Shown here one piece after another: positions 1 through 9,432 of a stretch of 64,000 bases of DNA. The notes under the pieces were generated by a model, which saw only the letters and a program-made list of their open reading frames with translations, was not told where the DNA came from and did no database searches. The position numbers and the translations under genes are program-made. Each line of letters begins with the position of its first letter. Positions within the stretch are counted from its first letter, which is position 1. The stretch is from the NCBI RefSeq assembly GCF_000309385.1, contig NZ_JH976537.1, forward strand, positions 523,426 to 587,425, written 5' to 3'. The stretch comes from Nodosilinea nodulosa PCC 7104 (GTDB lineage Bacteria > Cyanobacteriota > Cyanobacteriia > Phormidesmidales > Phormidesmidaceae).

Positions 1-990
1 TCAATCAGCCGCTCAATCCCCAGATGACGATCCAGGCGCAGGGCCATAAGCCCGCCATTCAGGCGGTGACGCTGCCGATTTTCAACAGCGATACGGGGGA
101 TCAAATTGGCTACGTGCGGGTCAGCCAGTCCCTGGACCAGCTGGACGAAACCCTGGGCCAGCTGGACTGGGGCCTGAGCGTGGGCGTGCTGGTGGAGCGG
201 CGCGGGCATTCTCTGGCTGACCCGCCAGGCGATGGAGCCAATTGAGGCCAGCTTTCAGCGGCTCAAGCAGTTCACCGCCGATGCCTCCCACGAGCTGCGC
301 GGCCCGCTGATGGCGATCGCCAGCAACGTGGAGCTGGCGCTGAAGTACCCCGCAGAAAGTCCGCCGCCGGGCGGCCCAGCCGACCCAAGTGGCGACTATC
401 AGGAGGTGTTTCTATCGATTGCTAGCGCCACCGCCCAGCTGACCCGGCTGACCGAAGACCTGCTGCTGCTGGCCCGCAGCGATGGTGCCAGGGGGGCGGC
501 GCGGCGCCCATCGCCAGAGCTGGCCGCCGCGCCCATCGCCCTCTCGCCGCTGCTGGAGGCGCTGATGGCCCTGTACCTGCCCCAGGCCCAGGCCAGCGCG
601 ATCGCCCTGCAATCCGATATCGCCCCCGATCTCACCCTGGCGGGCAACGGCGATCACCTGTCGCGAGCCGTGGCCAATCTGGTTCAAAACGCCCTGCAAT
701 ACACCCCGGCGGGCGGTCAGGTTTGGGTGGTGGCCCAGGCCCAGGCCCAGCAGATTCAGATCACCGTTAAAGACACCGGCATTGGCATTGCGCCGGAGCA
801 CTGGCCGCAAGTCTTTGAGCGCTTCTGGCGGGGCGATGCTGCCCGCACCCACGATCGCGGCGGCTCGGGGCTGGGGCTGGCAATCGCCCAGGCGATTATC
901 CAAGACCACGGCGGCACCATTTCCCTCACCAGTCAGCTGTGCCGGGGCAGTTGTTTTACCGTCAAACTGCCGATCGCAGAGGCCCGGTAG
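1..990 (+). pseudogene. Sensor histidine kinase, 5' end outside window, frameshifted
   Basis: This is the C-terminal part of a membrane sensor kinase. Positions 3-195 read in one frame and encode an extracytoplasmic sensor segment ending in GLSVGVLV. From about 196 the match continues in the next frame as SGAGILWLTRQAMEPIE, the end of a membrane helix plus linker. The H-box is ADASHELRGPL (His near base 290), followed by an N-box (NALQYTP) and G-boxes (DTGIGI, GSGLGLA). The arrangement resembles the RppB/ManS-type kinases of cyanobacteria as I recall them. The frame change between about 190 and 198 would stop translation at 245 unless it is a sequencing error, so the gene is either broken or misread. 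The 5' end lies outside the window, so the regulator partner cannot be seen. Confidence 0.8.
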
Positions 991-1049
991 ATCGGGCGGG
1001 CCGTGGGCATGTCAGGGGCGATGGCGGACAGAGCCTCCCTTTTTTGGTA

Positions 1050-1097
1050 TTAATTGGCCTTAATTGGCATTAATCAGTTGTTAACGGTCCATTAACG
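1050..1097 (+). promoter_or_regulatory. TTAAY direct-repeat array (Pho-box-like)
   Basis: TTAAT or TTAAC begins at 1050, 1060, 1070, 1081 and 1092, a spacing of 10-11 bases or one helical turn. Cyanobacterial Pho boxes are 8-bp repeats related to CTTAACCT with 3-bp gaps, so the period and core fit an OmpR/PhoB-type regulator. The array lies about 105 bases upstream of a secreted phosphoesterase, which fits phosphate control. This is inference from spacing and context. Confidence 0.5.
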
Positions 1098-1201
1098 CCT
1101 TCTACACCTGGGCTGACTAAGATGCGAGCCGGGACGGGGCCGCCGCGTCTGGGCAGCCGTCGTTTGCTCTTTATTTACTCAGTACGGGAAGGCAACGAGA
1201 C

Positions 1202-2272
1202 ATGCAGAGGCACTTTCAATCGATGCTGCGCAGGGTGAGAAATCTGGCCCTGGCCTGGCGGGCGCTTGGCTTGGCCAGTTTGGCTTGCACCGCTCTGCTG
1301 CTGACCAGCCACGGGGTGCAGGCGGTGCCCGCCGGGCAGCCCTTTGCGTTTGGTCTTTGGGGCGACATGCCCTACGCCAAAGCCGATGACGGCCCCAAAA
1401 TGGCGACCCTGGTGCAGGACATGAACGCCGCTAACCTGGAGTTTTCTATTTTCGACGGCGACATTAAAGACGGCAGCTCTCTCTGCACCGACGAGGTGTA
1501 CACCCAGGGCATTAGCCTGTTTAACGCCTTTGCAGCGCCAGTGGTGTACGTGCCCGGCGATAACGAATGGACCGACTGCCACCGCACCAACAACGGCGGC
1601 TACGACAACCTCGAGCGGCTGAACCACCTGCGCCAGGTCATGTTTGCCCAGCCCGAGAGCTTTGGCCAAACAACCATGCCCCTGGAGCATCAGGGAGCCC
1701 TGGGTGAAGCCTACGTGGAAAACACCCGCTGGCAATACGGGGACGTGGTATTTGTGGGGCTGAATATTCCGGGCAGCAACAATAACCGGGTGCACGACGA
1801 CGAGGAATGCACCAAAAAGAGCGATCGCACCCCCGCCCAGTGCGCCGCCGACAACGCCGAGTATACCGAGCGCGACGCCAAAAACATCGAGTGGATGCAG
1901 CAGTCCTTTGCCGTGGCTAAGGAGAAGCAGGCCAAAGGCCTGATGGTCGTGTTCCAGGGCGACCCTGGCTTCGACTGGCCCGAAACCGAAGACACCGACG
2001 AGCGCGCCCTGCCCGCCTTTGACGGCTACACGGCTTTTTTAGAGGCGCTGATGGCCGAAACCCGCAATTTTTCGGGCCAGGTTGTGCTGGTGCACGGCGA
2101 CACCCACTTTTTTAAGCTCGACAAGCCCCTGGTGCACCAGCCTGAGCTGCTGGAAAACTTCACCCGCCTGGAAACCTTTGGCAGCCCCAACATTCACTGG
2201 GTAAAGGTGACGGTCGACCCCAGCCGCCGCGACGTGTTTTTGTTTGAACCTATGATCGTGCCGGGAAATTAG
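1202..2272 (+). CDS. Secreted calcineurin-like metallophosphoesterase
   Basis: The 356-residue product begins with a basic N-terminus and a hydrophobic stretch (about residues 15-42) ending in an Ala-X-Ala-like region, so it is probably exported. Metallophosphoesterase-type metal-site motifs follow in order: GLWGDMPY (GD at 54-55), FDGDIKDG (85-87), GDNEW (119-123) and VHGDTHFF (298-302). The GDNE form in place of the common GDNH, and GDTH in place of GHTH, are variants. The substrate is unknown; a phosphomono- or diester scavenged in the periplasm is plausible. Pho-box-like repeats upstream suggest induction by low phosphate. It converges on the PepSY gene across a large palindrome. The fold assignment is fairly secure, the substrate is not. 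Confidence 0.75.
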   Translation: MQRHFQSMLRRVRNLALAWRALGLASLACTALLLTSHGVQAVPAGQPFAFGLWGDMPYAKADDGPKMATLVQDMNAANLEFSIFDGDIKDGSSLCTDEVYTQGISLFNAFAAPVVYVPGDNEWTDCHRTNNGGYDNLERLNHLRQVMFAQPESFGQTTMPLEHQGALGEAYVENTRWQYGDVVFVGLNIPGSNNNRVHDDEECTKKSDRTPAQCAADNAEYTERDAKNIEWMQQSFAVAKEKQAKGLMVVFQGDPGFDWPETEDTDERALPAFDGYTAFLEALMAETRNFSGQVVLVHGDTHFFKLDKPLVHQPELLENFTRLETFGSPNIHWVKVTVDPSRRDVFLFEPMIVPGN

Positions 2273-2393
2273 CAGACTGCGGCACAAGTTTGCTGACTGT
2301 TGGCGATCGCAGGGGGGCAGGGGAGCCAAGGGGGTTAGAGAGCTAGGAGAGTTAGAGTGGTGGCTCAATTTTCGCCCGGCAAATAAGGCCCCA

Positions 2394-2433
2394 GCGATGG
2401 GATGGGGCGATCGCGATCGCCCCATCCCATCGC
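2394..2433. terminator. 40-bp perfect palindrome between convergent genes
   Basis: Bases 2394-2433 are self-complementary with no mismatch and are centred on overlapping GCGATCGC octamers. The palindrome lies between the stop of the phosphoesterase (2272) and the stop of the PepSY gene (2435), where a bidirectional terminator is expected. There is no clear U-run on either side, so it may instead be a HIP1-expanded repeat. Confidence 0.5.
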
Positions 2434-2434
2434 G

Positions 2435-2935
2435 TTATTGCCCTTCTAGCTCTTGATTGCCCTCGCTATCGGGCACCTGAACAGTGCCCTGGGGGGCGGC
2501 ATCGGGGGTCGATTCACGGTTGGCCACCTCGGTCTCTAGCACCTGGCCACTGCCCGCGTCCACCAGCACCTCCTGCTGGCCAACGACCACTTTGTAGACC
2601 ACGCTGCCGTCTTCGTTGTCGAGGCTGATGCGGCTAACGTGGCCAGAAGCCACGCTGCGGGCGGCGGTTTCGGCCTGCTGCGCGGTGATCTTGGCCAGGG
2701 CTTGCAGCTGGGCGTCTTCCTGCTGTTCTTCCGGGGCGTCGGGCTGCTCTCCCTGTTCCTGGTGGTCCGGCAGTTCGCCATCGGCCTGGCGGCCAGCCGC
2801 CGAGTCCACCGCTGGGGCAGACTGCGCGATCGCCGCCGGAGGCGGGCTCTGCTTGGCATAGACCCCGCGCACCGCGCCGCCAGCGGCTAGCGTGCCAGCA
2901 ATGGCAAGGGGCAAAAAGGCAAGGGATTTTTTCAT
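2435..2935 (-). CDS. PepSY-domain exported protein
   Basis: The chosen start (2935, MKKSLAFLPLAIAG) has GGAG a few bases upstream and gives 166 residues with a classic signal peptide. A longer reading from 2992 would add 19 residues without a signal character. A Gln/Glu/Pro-rich, acidic, probably disordered linker (about residues 35-75) follows. A single PepSY-like unit comes next: a helix with ITAQQAETAA, then strands GSVVYKVVV and a QEVLVDAGSGQVL hairpin. PepSY domains are often extracytoplasmic inhibitors or sensors and are commonly found beside two-component genes; a sensor kinase lies 1.4 kb away here. The function is inferred only at that level. Confidence 0.7.
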   Translation of the reverse strand: MKKSLAFLPLAIAGTLAAGGAVRGVYAKQSPPPAAIAQSAPAVDSAAGRQADGELPDHQEQGEQPDAPEEQQEDAQLQALAKITAQQAETAARSVASGHVSRISLDNEDGSVVYKVVVGQQEVLVDAGSGQVLETEVANRESTPDAAPQGTVQVPDSEGNQELEGQ

Positions 2936-3290
2936 CAAAACAATCTCCAGGTAGTGTTTAACATCGAGCTTCCTGGCGGAAGTTAAACCCACCCTAGAAA
3001 CTAACCGTCAAGAAACCGTCAAGCTCCCCGACCGAGACCTGGCCACAGCCGCACGGTAAGGCCAAAAATGCCGTTTTCAAAGGAGCCTGTAAAAGTATCA
3101 ACCGGGCGAAATCTGGAGGTAGCCGCAGCGGGCTTTAAAGCATAGACCAATAGCCCTTAATTCAATGCCGCACCGATGCCGCAGAGCGCCCAGAGCCAAT
3201 CGCTGAGGAAAACCTACCCGGCCGGGCTATTGACTGATCAAGAGTATATTTGCTACACCCTAAGGGCCATGTTTTTCTCTCAATAACTAT

Positions 3291-3308
3291 AAACATTCCG
3301 GAATGTTT
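3291..3308. promoter_or_regulatory. 18-bp perfect palindrome (candidate operator)
   Basis: The sequence AAACATTCCGGAATGTTT is a perfect palindrome in otherwise AT-rich DNA about 525 bases before the first CIS gene. Its length and symmetry suit a dimeric helix-turn-helix regulator. No regulator gene was found nearby. Confidence 0.5.
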
Positions 3309-3385
3309 TCGCAAAATTTAATCTAAAGATTTATTGAAAACCTCTACAACATCGAACACATTTCAAGAGGTTAATAACAAGAGAG

Positions 3386-3402
3386 CTATAGATGATCTAT
3401 AG
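3386..3402. promoter_or_regulatory. 17-bp inverted repeat (8+1+8)
   Basis: CTATAGAT, one base, then ATCTATAG: a perfect inverted repeat about 80 bases downstream of the 18-bp palindrome. It could be a second operator or part of a promoter. Its role is unproven. Confidence 0.45.
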
Positions 3403-3590
3403 TGTTAGTTATCTGACGCCGATACTGCCGTAGGAGCACGCTAATCTTGGTATCAAGAAAAAATCTTGTGCCTGGGCAATCCTGAGATTTGCTTTGTGTA
3501 AACTCTGTCCTGCCTGTGTTGCTATCGAAAAAGGCGTTCTATCTTAATCACCTGTAGATCTTTTCCGTTGTTCCCCATGAAGCTTTTATC

Positions 3591-3612
3591 CATGAAACCC
3601 TAGGATTTCATG
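3591..3612. promoter_or_regulatory. 22-bp near-perfect inverted repeat
   Basis: CATGAAA and TTTCATG flank an eight-base centre with one mismatched symmetric pair. It lies about 220 bases before the first CIS gene. It could be an operator or an mRNA hairpin in the leader; the sequence does not decide. Confidence 0.45.
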
Positions 3613-3833
3613 ACGGCTTTTGTTCAATACTCCTCTAGAGTAAGGCATTTTAACCTGTGCTTGGGAGCCATTTGGGGCTTAAAAAACGATAATTCTGGCA
3701 TTGAAGCAATCTCTGCGCCAGCCCGTTTTCTGTGTATCTTTTTAGCTAAGATCCTGAATTTATTTCAGTATATTTCCTTGCCTTAAAACGTCCTTTAATC
3801 CCTCGCCAATGCGATGTGTGGAGGTAATGTGCT

Positions 3834-4274
3834 ATGGCCAGTCTTAACCTAACGCTAAATGCCCAGGTGGTTGGGGGACCGCAGGTAAGTGTGGCTCGCA
3901 CCAGGCAAATTGAGGCCTACGACAAGGTCGATGTGGTGATTAATCCTGGCGATACCGATATTGAGGTAGATATTCAGCCTGGGGCAGCTACGCAGGTCGG
4001 TTTTTTGCTGATTAAATCGAGTCTTTATAGCCAGGCAGCGGCGGACCAAAAGCTCACCTATGTCGTCACAGATGGCGGGACTGATTTTCCGGCAGCGGGG
4101 GACGGGCTGGAGCTAAACGACCCCCACATTTACATTGGCGGGGCTTTGGCGGTGTTTGGGCTGGCCCCAAAAACCCTGCGGTTTACCAGTACCTACGTCC
4201 CCGATGCGGCGAACCCAGCGGTGAACCGAGCTGTGGTTGAAATTTTGGTGGGTCGCAGTGCGATCGCGCCCTAG
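3834..4274 (+). CDS. Unknown small protein opening the CIS cluster
   Basis: The 146-residue product has an excellent GGAGGT eight bases before its ATG. It has no signal peptide or membrane helix. Alternating short hydrophobic stretches suggest an all-beta fold (for example INPGDTDIEVDIQPGA, VGFLLIKSS, KLTYVVTDGG, TLRFTSTYV, RAVVEILVG). I do not recognise a named family. It is the first gene after the long leader and lies 81 bases before the sheath gene in the same orientation, so it is probably expressed with the CIS. A strand-rich protein here could be a tail or decoration subunit, but this is a guess from position and strand pattern. Confidence 0.65.
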   Translation: MASLNLTLNAQVVGGPQVSVARTRQIEAYDKVDVVINPGDTDIEVDIQPGAATQVGFLLIKSSLYSQAAADQKLTYVVTDGGTDFPAAGDGLELNDPHIYIGGALAVFGLAPKTLRFTSTYVPDAANPAVNRAVVEILVGRSAIAP

Positions 4275-4355
4275 GCCCCCGATTTGCGATCGCCCCCAGG
4301 AATCAGCAAAATCCCTAAGCCCCAGAAAACCCTCATTACCTGAGAGGACTTGACC

Positions 4356-5939
<1,584 letters not shown>

Positions 5940-5951
5940 GGAGACGGTCAG

Positions 5952-6479
5952 ATGGCTCAATTTAGCGTTAACGCGCAACGGTTTGACCCCTACAAAAATT
6001 TCAAATTTCGGGTCAAGTGGGATGGCCGCTACGTGGCGGGCATCAGCAAAGTGGGGGCGCTCAAGCGCACCACCGAAGTCGTCGAGCACCGTGAAGGGGG
6101 CGACCCCAGCACCTCGCGCTATTCGCCCGGTCGCTCCAAGTTTGAGCCGATCATGCTGGAGCGGGGCGTCACCCACGACACCGAGTTTGAAAAGTGGGCC
6201 AATAAGGTGTGGAACCTGGGTTCGGGCCTGGGGGCCGAGGTGTCGCTGGCCGACTTTCGCAAAGACATCATCGTCGAAATGATGAACGAGGCGGGGCAGG
6301 TGGCGATCGCCTACCGCATCTACCGCTGCTGGGTGTCGGAGTTTACCGCCATGCCCGAGCTAGACGCCAACGCCAACGCGATCGCGATTCAGAGCATTCA
6401 ACTGCAAAACGAAGGATGGGAGCGGGATTACGATGTCACGGAACCCTCAGAGCCCAGCTTCACCGAGCCAGAGCAGTAG
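5952..6479 (+). CDS. CIS inner tube protein (gp19/Hcp-like)
   Basis: The 175-residue product matches the phage tail tube family that includes Pvc1/Pvc5 and Afp1/5. Visible hallmarks are NFKFRVKWDGRYVAGISKVGAL near the N-terminus, EVVEHREGGD, the conserved KFEPIMLERGVTHDTEFEKW and a C-terminal strand AIQSIQLQNEGWERD. It starts 12 bases after the sheath stop, the standard sheath-tube pairing. Hexameric rings stack into the tube that carries cargo. Only one tube gene is present. Its last 47 bases overlap the next gene in another frame, an unusually long overlap for this cluster. Confidence 0.95.
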   Translation: MAQFSVNAQRFDPYKNFKFRVKWDGRYVAGISKVGALKRTTEVVEHREGGDPSTSRYSPGRSKFEPIMLERGVTHDTEFEKWANKVWNLGSGLGAEVSLADFRKDIIVEMMNEAGQVAIAYRIYRCWVSEFTAMPELDANANAIAIQSIQLQNEGWERDYDVTEPSEPSFTEPEQ

Positions 6480-7314
6480 TCCGCTGCTGTTTCCGGCCAT
6501 TCCTGCGCCCCTGGCGGCGGCCTTTGGGGTATCCCTGCCGCTGCGGTGTCGGCGCTACGGCCAGCAACTGGAGGATCTGGAGATTGACTTTCAGCAGCCG
6601 CTGCGGCCCCAGCTGGAAACCGAGCTGCTGACCGCCTGCACCCGCGATGCCCAGGGCCACAGCCTGGACCCCGAATTTTTCTGGCGCTGGGGAGTGAGCG
6701 ATCGCACGGCGGGGTTGCTCAGCCTGGTGGCGCTGGAGCTGGGGCCAACCCTGGCCCTGACCGTGACCTGCCCCAGCTGCCAGCAGGTGATGGAGGTGGC
6801 GATCGCCCTCGACGCCCTGCACCAGCTCCAGTCTGAGACAGCCCAGGATGTCGCCACGGTATCCCTGCCCCAGCAAGACCTCCAGGTGCGCCGACCCACC
6901 GGGCGCGATCAGCTCACCTGGCTGACCCAGGCGGCCCAGGGAGATCCGCCCGATCTGCAAACCATGCTGCACAGCCTGTTAGTCGTCCAGCCCTCCGAGG
7001 AGAGTTTGCCAAATTCTCTGCCGGAGGATTTAACCCCGGTGCTGCCCGCCCTCAACCAGGCGTTAGACGACCTGGACCCGCTGGTGAACTTTAGTCTGGC
7101 GGTCACCTGCCCCCACTGCGGCCAGCCCTCCCAGCCCGACATTGACCTGGGGGCCTGGGCCTTGCGGGTGCTCCAGCGGGTGCAGCAGCGGCTGATCGAA
7201 ACGGTGCACCGATTGGCCTGCCGCTACCACTGGACGGAGGTCGAGATTTTGGCCCTGCCGGAGTGGCGACGCGATCGCTACCTGGCCCTGATCGATCGGG
7301 AGGTGCTGGCATGA
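6433..7314 (+). CDS. CIS-associated protein with two CPxC motifs
   Basis: The 293-residue product begins inside the tube gene. A Ser/Pro-rich N-terminus is followed by a beta-rich part, then paired cysteine motifs TCPSCQQ and TCPHCGQP about 110 residues apart, likely one zinc site. The C-terminus contains a helical segment (HRLACRYHWTEVEILALP, then WRRDRYLALI) like a short sequence I associate with small phage-tail and eCIS proteins near the tube genes. T4-like baseplate assembly proteins use a similar ending. It overlaps the next gene by ATGA, so translation is coupled. A baseplate or tube-assembly role is likely but the exact Pvc counterpart is not certain. Confidence 0.7.
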   Translation: MSRNPQSPASPSQSSSPLLFPAIPAPLAAAFGVSLPLRCRRYGQQLEDLEIDFQQPLRPQLETELLTACTRDAQGHSLDPEFFWRWGVSDRTAGLLSLVALELGPTLALTVTCPSCQQVMEVAIALDALHQLQSETAQDVATVSLPQQDLQVRRPTGRDQLTWLTQAAQGDPPDLQTMLHSLLVVQPSEESLPNSLPEDLTPVLPALNQALDDLDPLVNFSLAVTCPHCGQPSQPDIDLGAWALRVLQRVQQRLIETVHRLACRYHWTEVEILALPEWRRDRYLALIDREVLA

Positions 7315-8210
7315 GCTACCTGACTCGCCTGAGCCAGCAAACCGGGCTGGCGGCGGCTCCTGTCCAGGCGTTTCCTCCGATCCAATCCGCTGAATCATCG
7401 CAGGGAATGCTGGCCGAGGTGGAGGAGTTTACACAGGCCCCAGAACCGAGGCAACTGGGTGAACCCACCATTTCCCCGGTCAGTTCACCCCCCGCTGTGA
7501 ACTCACAACCGCTGCTGCCATTCGCTGAATCTCAACCGCCGGGTCAAAGCGTGTTGGGGCAGGAATCGGCTGTTTCGGAGTCGCCTGGGACTCGCGCAGC
7601 GTTCCGCCCCGAAATCGCTCCACCTACAGAATTTTCGCTATCCCCGCCCGATCCGCATCCCTCCAGGTCTGAGGCTATTTATATAGAGGCGCAACCCGTA
7701 GAGCATCAGCAAACGGATAGCCAAGGGAACTCCCCTTCACCGTTACCAGAGCCAGCGATCGCTGCAATTCCCCAGCCCTCGACAGTGCTGCCGGAAAGGG
7801 CGATTCCGGAACGGATCGCTTCGCGAATCGCGCCATCACCGCCAGAGTCAGCACCAAATTCCCCCTTCCCCACCTACTTGCAAACCCTCCAGGCCGTGCG
7901 GGCCTGGGTGTCGGCCCCGCCGGAGCCGCTGCCAGAACCAGAGCCACCCCAGACAGTTCAAGGCAAAGCATCTGGGGAAATTGAGCTGGCACCCGTCCGT
8001 CAACCTCAGCAACAACACCCTGAAGCAATGGATCGAGCGACTGCCCCGGCCCCGTTTCCCCTAACCGCCACCGAACCAACCACCGTGATCTCAATTGGGT
8101 CGATAGAGGTCACAGTCGAAGGCCCCCCTACCGCCCCTACCGCTCCCCCTCCCCCCCGCTCCCCCCGCCCCACTCCCCGCCTCAGCCGCCACTACCTTCG
8201 TCTGCGCTAA
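7311..8210 (+). CDS. Proline-rich, mostly disordered CIS-cluster protein
   Basis: The start at 7311 overlaps the previous stop (ATGA) and gives 299 residues. A short N-terminal segment, MSYLTRLSQQTGLAAAPV, may be ordered. The rest is rich in Pro, Glu, Ser and Gln with no clear domain. A short helix-like stretch (PTYLQTLQAVRAWVSA) lies near residue 190. The C-terminus is a Pro/Arg run encoded by a C-rich DNA tract. I do not recognise a family. Its place between baseplate-like and cap-like genes is where other CIS loci may carry assembly or linker proteins. A tape-measure role seems unlikely, because long coiled coils are absent. Confidence 0.6.
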   Translation: MSYLTRLSQQTGLAAAPVQAFPPIQSAESSQGMLAEVEEFTQAPEPRQLGEPTISPVSSPPAVNSQPLLPFAESQPPGQSVLGQESAVSESPGTRAAFRPEIAPPTEFSLSPPDPHPSRSEAIYIEAQPVEHQQTDSQGNSPSPLPEPAIAAIPQPSTVLPERAIPERIASRIAPSPPESAPNSPFPTYLQTLQAVRAWVSAPPEPLPEPEPPQTVQGKASGEIELAPVRQPQQQHPEAMDRATAPAPFPLTATEPTTVISIGSIEVTVEGPPTAPTAPPPPRSPRPTPRLSRHYLRLR

Positions 8211-8214
8211 AACT

Positions 8215-9432
8215 ATGGCCCTTGCCGATACTGGAAAAGCCATTGGTGCCGTCACCCAACTGCTGCGCGAGCACCTCCTGCCCCCGACGGTGCCCGAAGC
8301 CGACGTCACCGTGGGGCGGCCCGAAGACGCGGCGACCTTGTCTCAGAACCCCAAGCTCAACCTGTTTCTCTACGAAATTCAGTTCGACCCCAGCCTGCGC
8401 AACCAGCCCCTCGATCGCGGCCAGCCCTTTCCCCTCTGGCTGGTGCTGAAGTATTTGCTCACCGCCATCGACGCCACCGGCAACAGCGACAGCATTCTGG
8501 CCCACGGGCTATTGGGAGACGGCATCCGCGCTCTGCAAGAGCTGGCCTTTTTGCCCCTGATCGGCTCCACCAGCCCGCTCAACACCCGCGCCGCCCTGCA
8601 AGACAACCCCGAACCGCTCAAAATCACCTTCGACCAAACCCCCTCCGACCTGCTCTCGAAGGTGATGCAGGGTTCGGACGAAAAATACCGCTGCTCGGTT
8701 GGCTTCGAGGTGCGCCCGGTGATGATCACCACCCGCCAGCCAGCCTCCTACTCGCTGCTGGTGGGCATCGACTACGAAGCCAACGTGGTGATCGGCGCGG
8801 CGGGCATCAAAATTCCGGTGCTGCCCGCCATGGGGCCAATGCTGAAGGAACTGTCTCCCACGCGCATTACCCCAGCGGATCTGGATCTGCCGACCCCAGT
8901 GGTGCCAACTGTGACCATTCGGGGACAAAATCTGGCTCTGAGCGATCTGTCGGTGCGGTTGGGGGAGGTGGAGTTAACCATTTCGGCCCAGTCGCCCGGC
9001 GAAATTCAGGCCCAGGTGAACGGCGACATTGCCAATGGCGGGGTGATTTCAGCCGGGAGCCATGCGCTGTGCGTGGTGCAGGCTTTGCCCGATGCCCACC
9101 AGCGCAGCAGCAACTTGCTGGTGCTGAATCTGCTGCCGCTGCTGAATACTGCCGCCTACGCCCCCAGCGCCGACCCCGATGTGCAGGGGGTGCTGACCCT
9201 CAGCGGGCGACTGCTGGGCACCGCCGCAGACGATATTTTTGTCGCCCTCTACCGGGCGGGCACCACCGTGCAGGTGTTTGACGCCGTGGAACCCGTCGTG
9301 CCGCCGCCGCCCCCGCAAACCCAGCTGCGGGTGCCGATTCGCACGGCGGATATGGCACCGGTGGCGGGCGATCGCGTCATTTTGCGAGTCAACGGGCAGC
9401 AGGCAAACAACAGCCCGCTGGTGACGCTATGA
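8215..9432 (+). CDS. DUF4255 / Pvc16-like tail cap protein
   Basis: The 405-residue product carries an N-terminal DUF4255 (Pvc16_N) domain, about residues 1-190, recognisable from VTQLLREHLLP, PKLNLFLYEIQFDPSLRNQPL and PLWLVLKYLLTA. Pvc16/Afp16 sits on the distal end of sheath and tube and terminates polymerisation. A C-terminal extension (about 215-405) looks like IPT/TIG-type beta sandwiches (VPTVTIRGQNLALSDLSVRLG, then a second strand-rich unit), which is longer than a minimal cap. It lies five bases after the previous gene and overlaps the AAA+ gene by ATGA. Role known for the family; the extension's job is unknown. Confidence 0.88.
   Translation: MALADTGKAIGAVTQLLREHLLPPTVPEADVTVGRPEDAATLSQNPKLNLFLYEIQFDPSLRNQPLDRGQPFPLWLVLKYLLTAIDATGNSDSILAHGLLGDGIRALQELAFLPLIGSTSPLNTRAALQDNPEPLKITFDQTPSDLLSKVMQGSDEKYRCSVGFEVRPVMITTRQPASYSLLVGIDYEANVVIGAAGIKIPVLPAMGPMLKELSPTRITPADLDLPTPVVPTVTIRGQNLALSDLSVRLGEVELTISAQSPGEIQAQVNGDIANGGVISAGSHALCVVQALPDAHQRSSNLLVLNLLPLLNTAAYAPSADPDVQGVLTLSGRLLGTAADDIFVALYRAGTTVQVFDAVEPVVPPPPPQTQLRVPIRTADMAPVAGDRVILRVNGQQANNSPLVTL

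Larger units (their letters stand above)
2994..3819. other. Gene-free, AT-richer leader upstream of the CIS cluster
   Basis: About 830 bases hold no credible gene. Composition is clearly more AT-rich than the flanks, as expected for a promoter region. Three separate inverted repeats lie here (3291-3308, 3386-3402, 3591-3612). The last 20 bases before the first gene contain GGAGGT at 3820-3825. This is the only large upstream region serving the co-directional genes from 3834 to 33749, so the main CIS promoter is probably here. Confidence 0.6.

Noticed and set aside
7311-8210. Proline-rich protein as tape measure
   Set aside because: Tape-measure proteins are long and helical; this one is short and mostly disordered.
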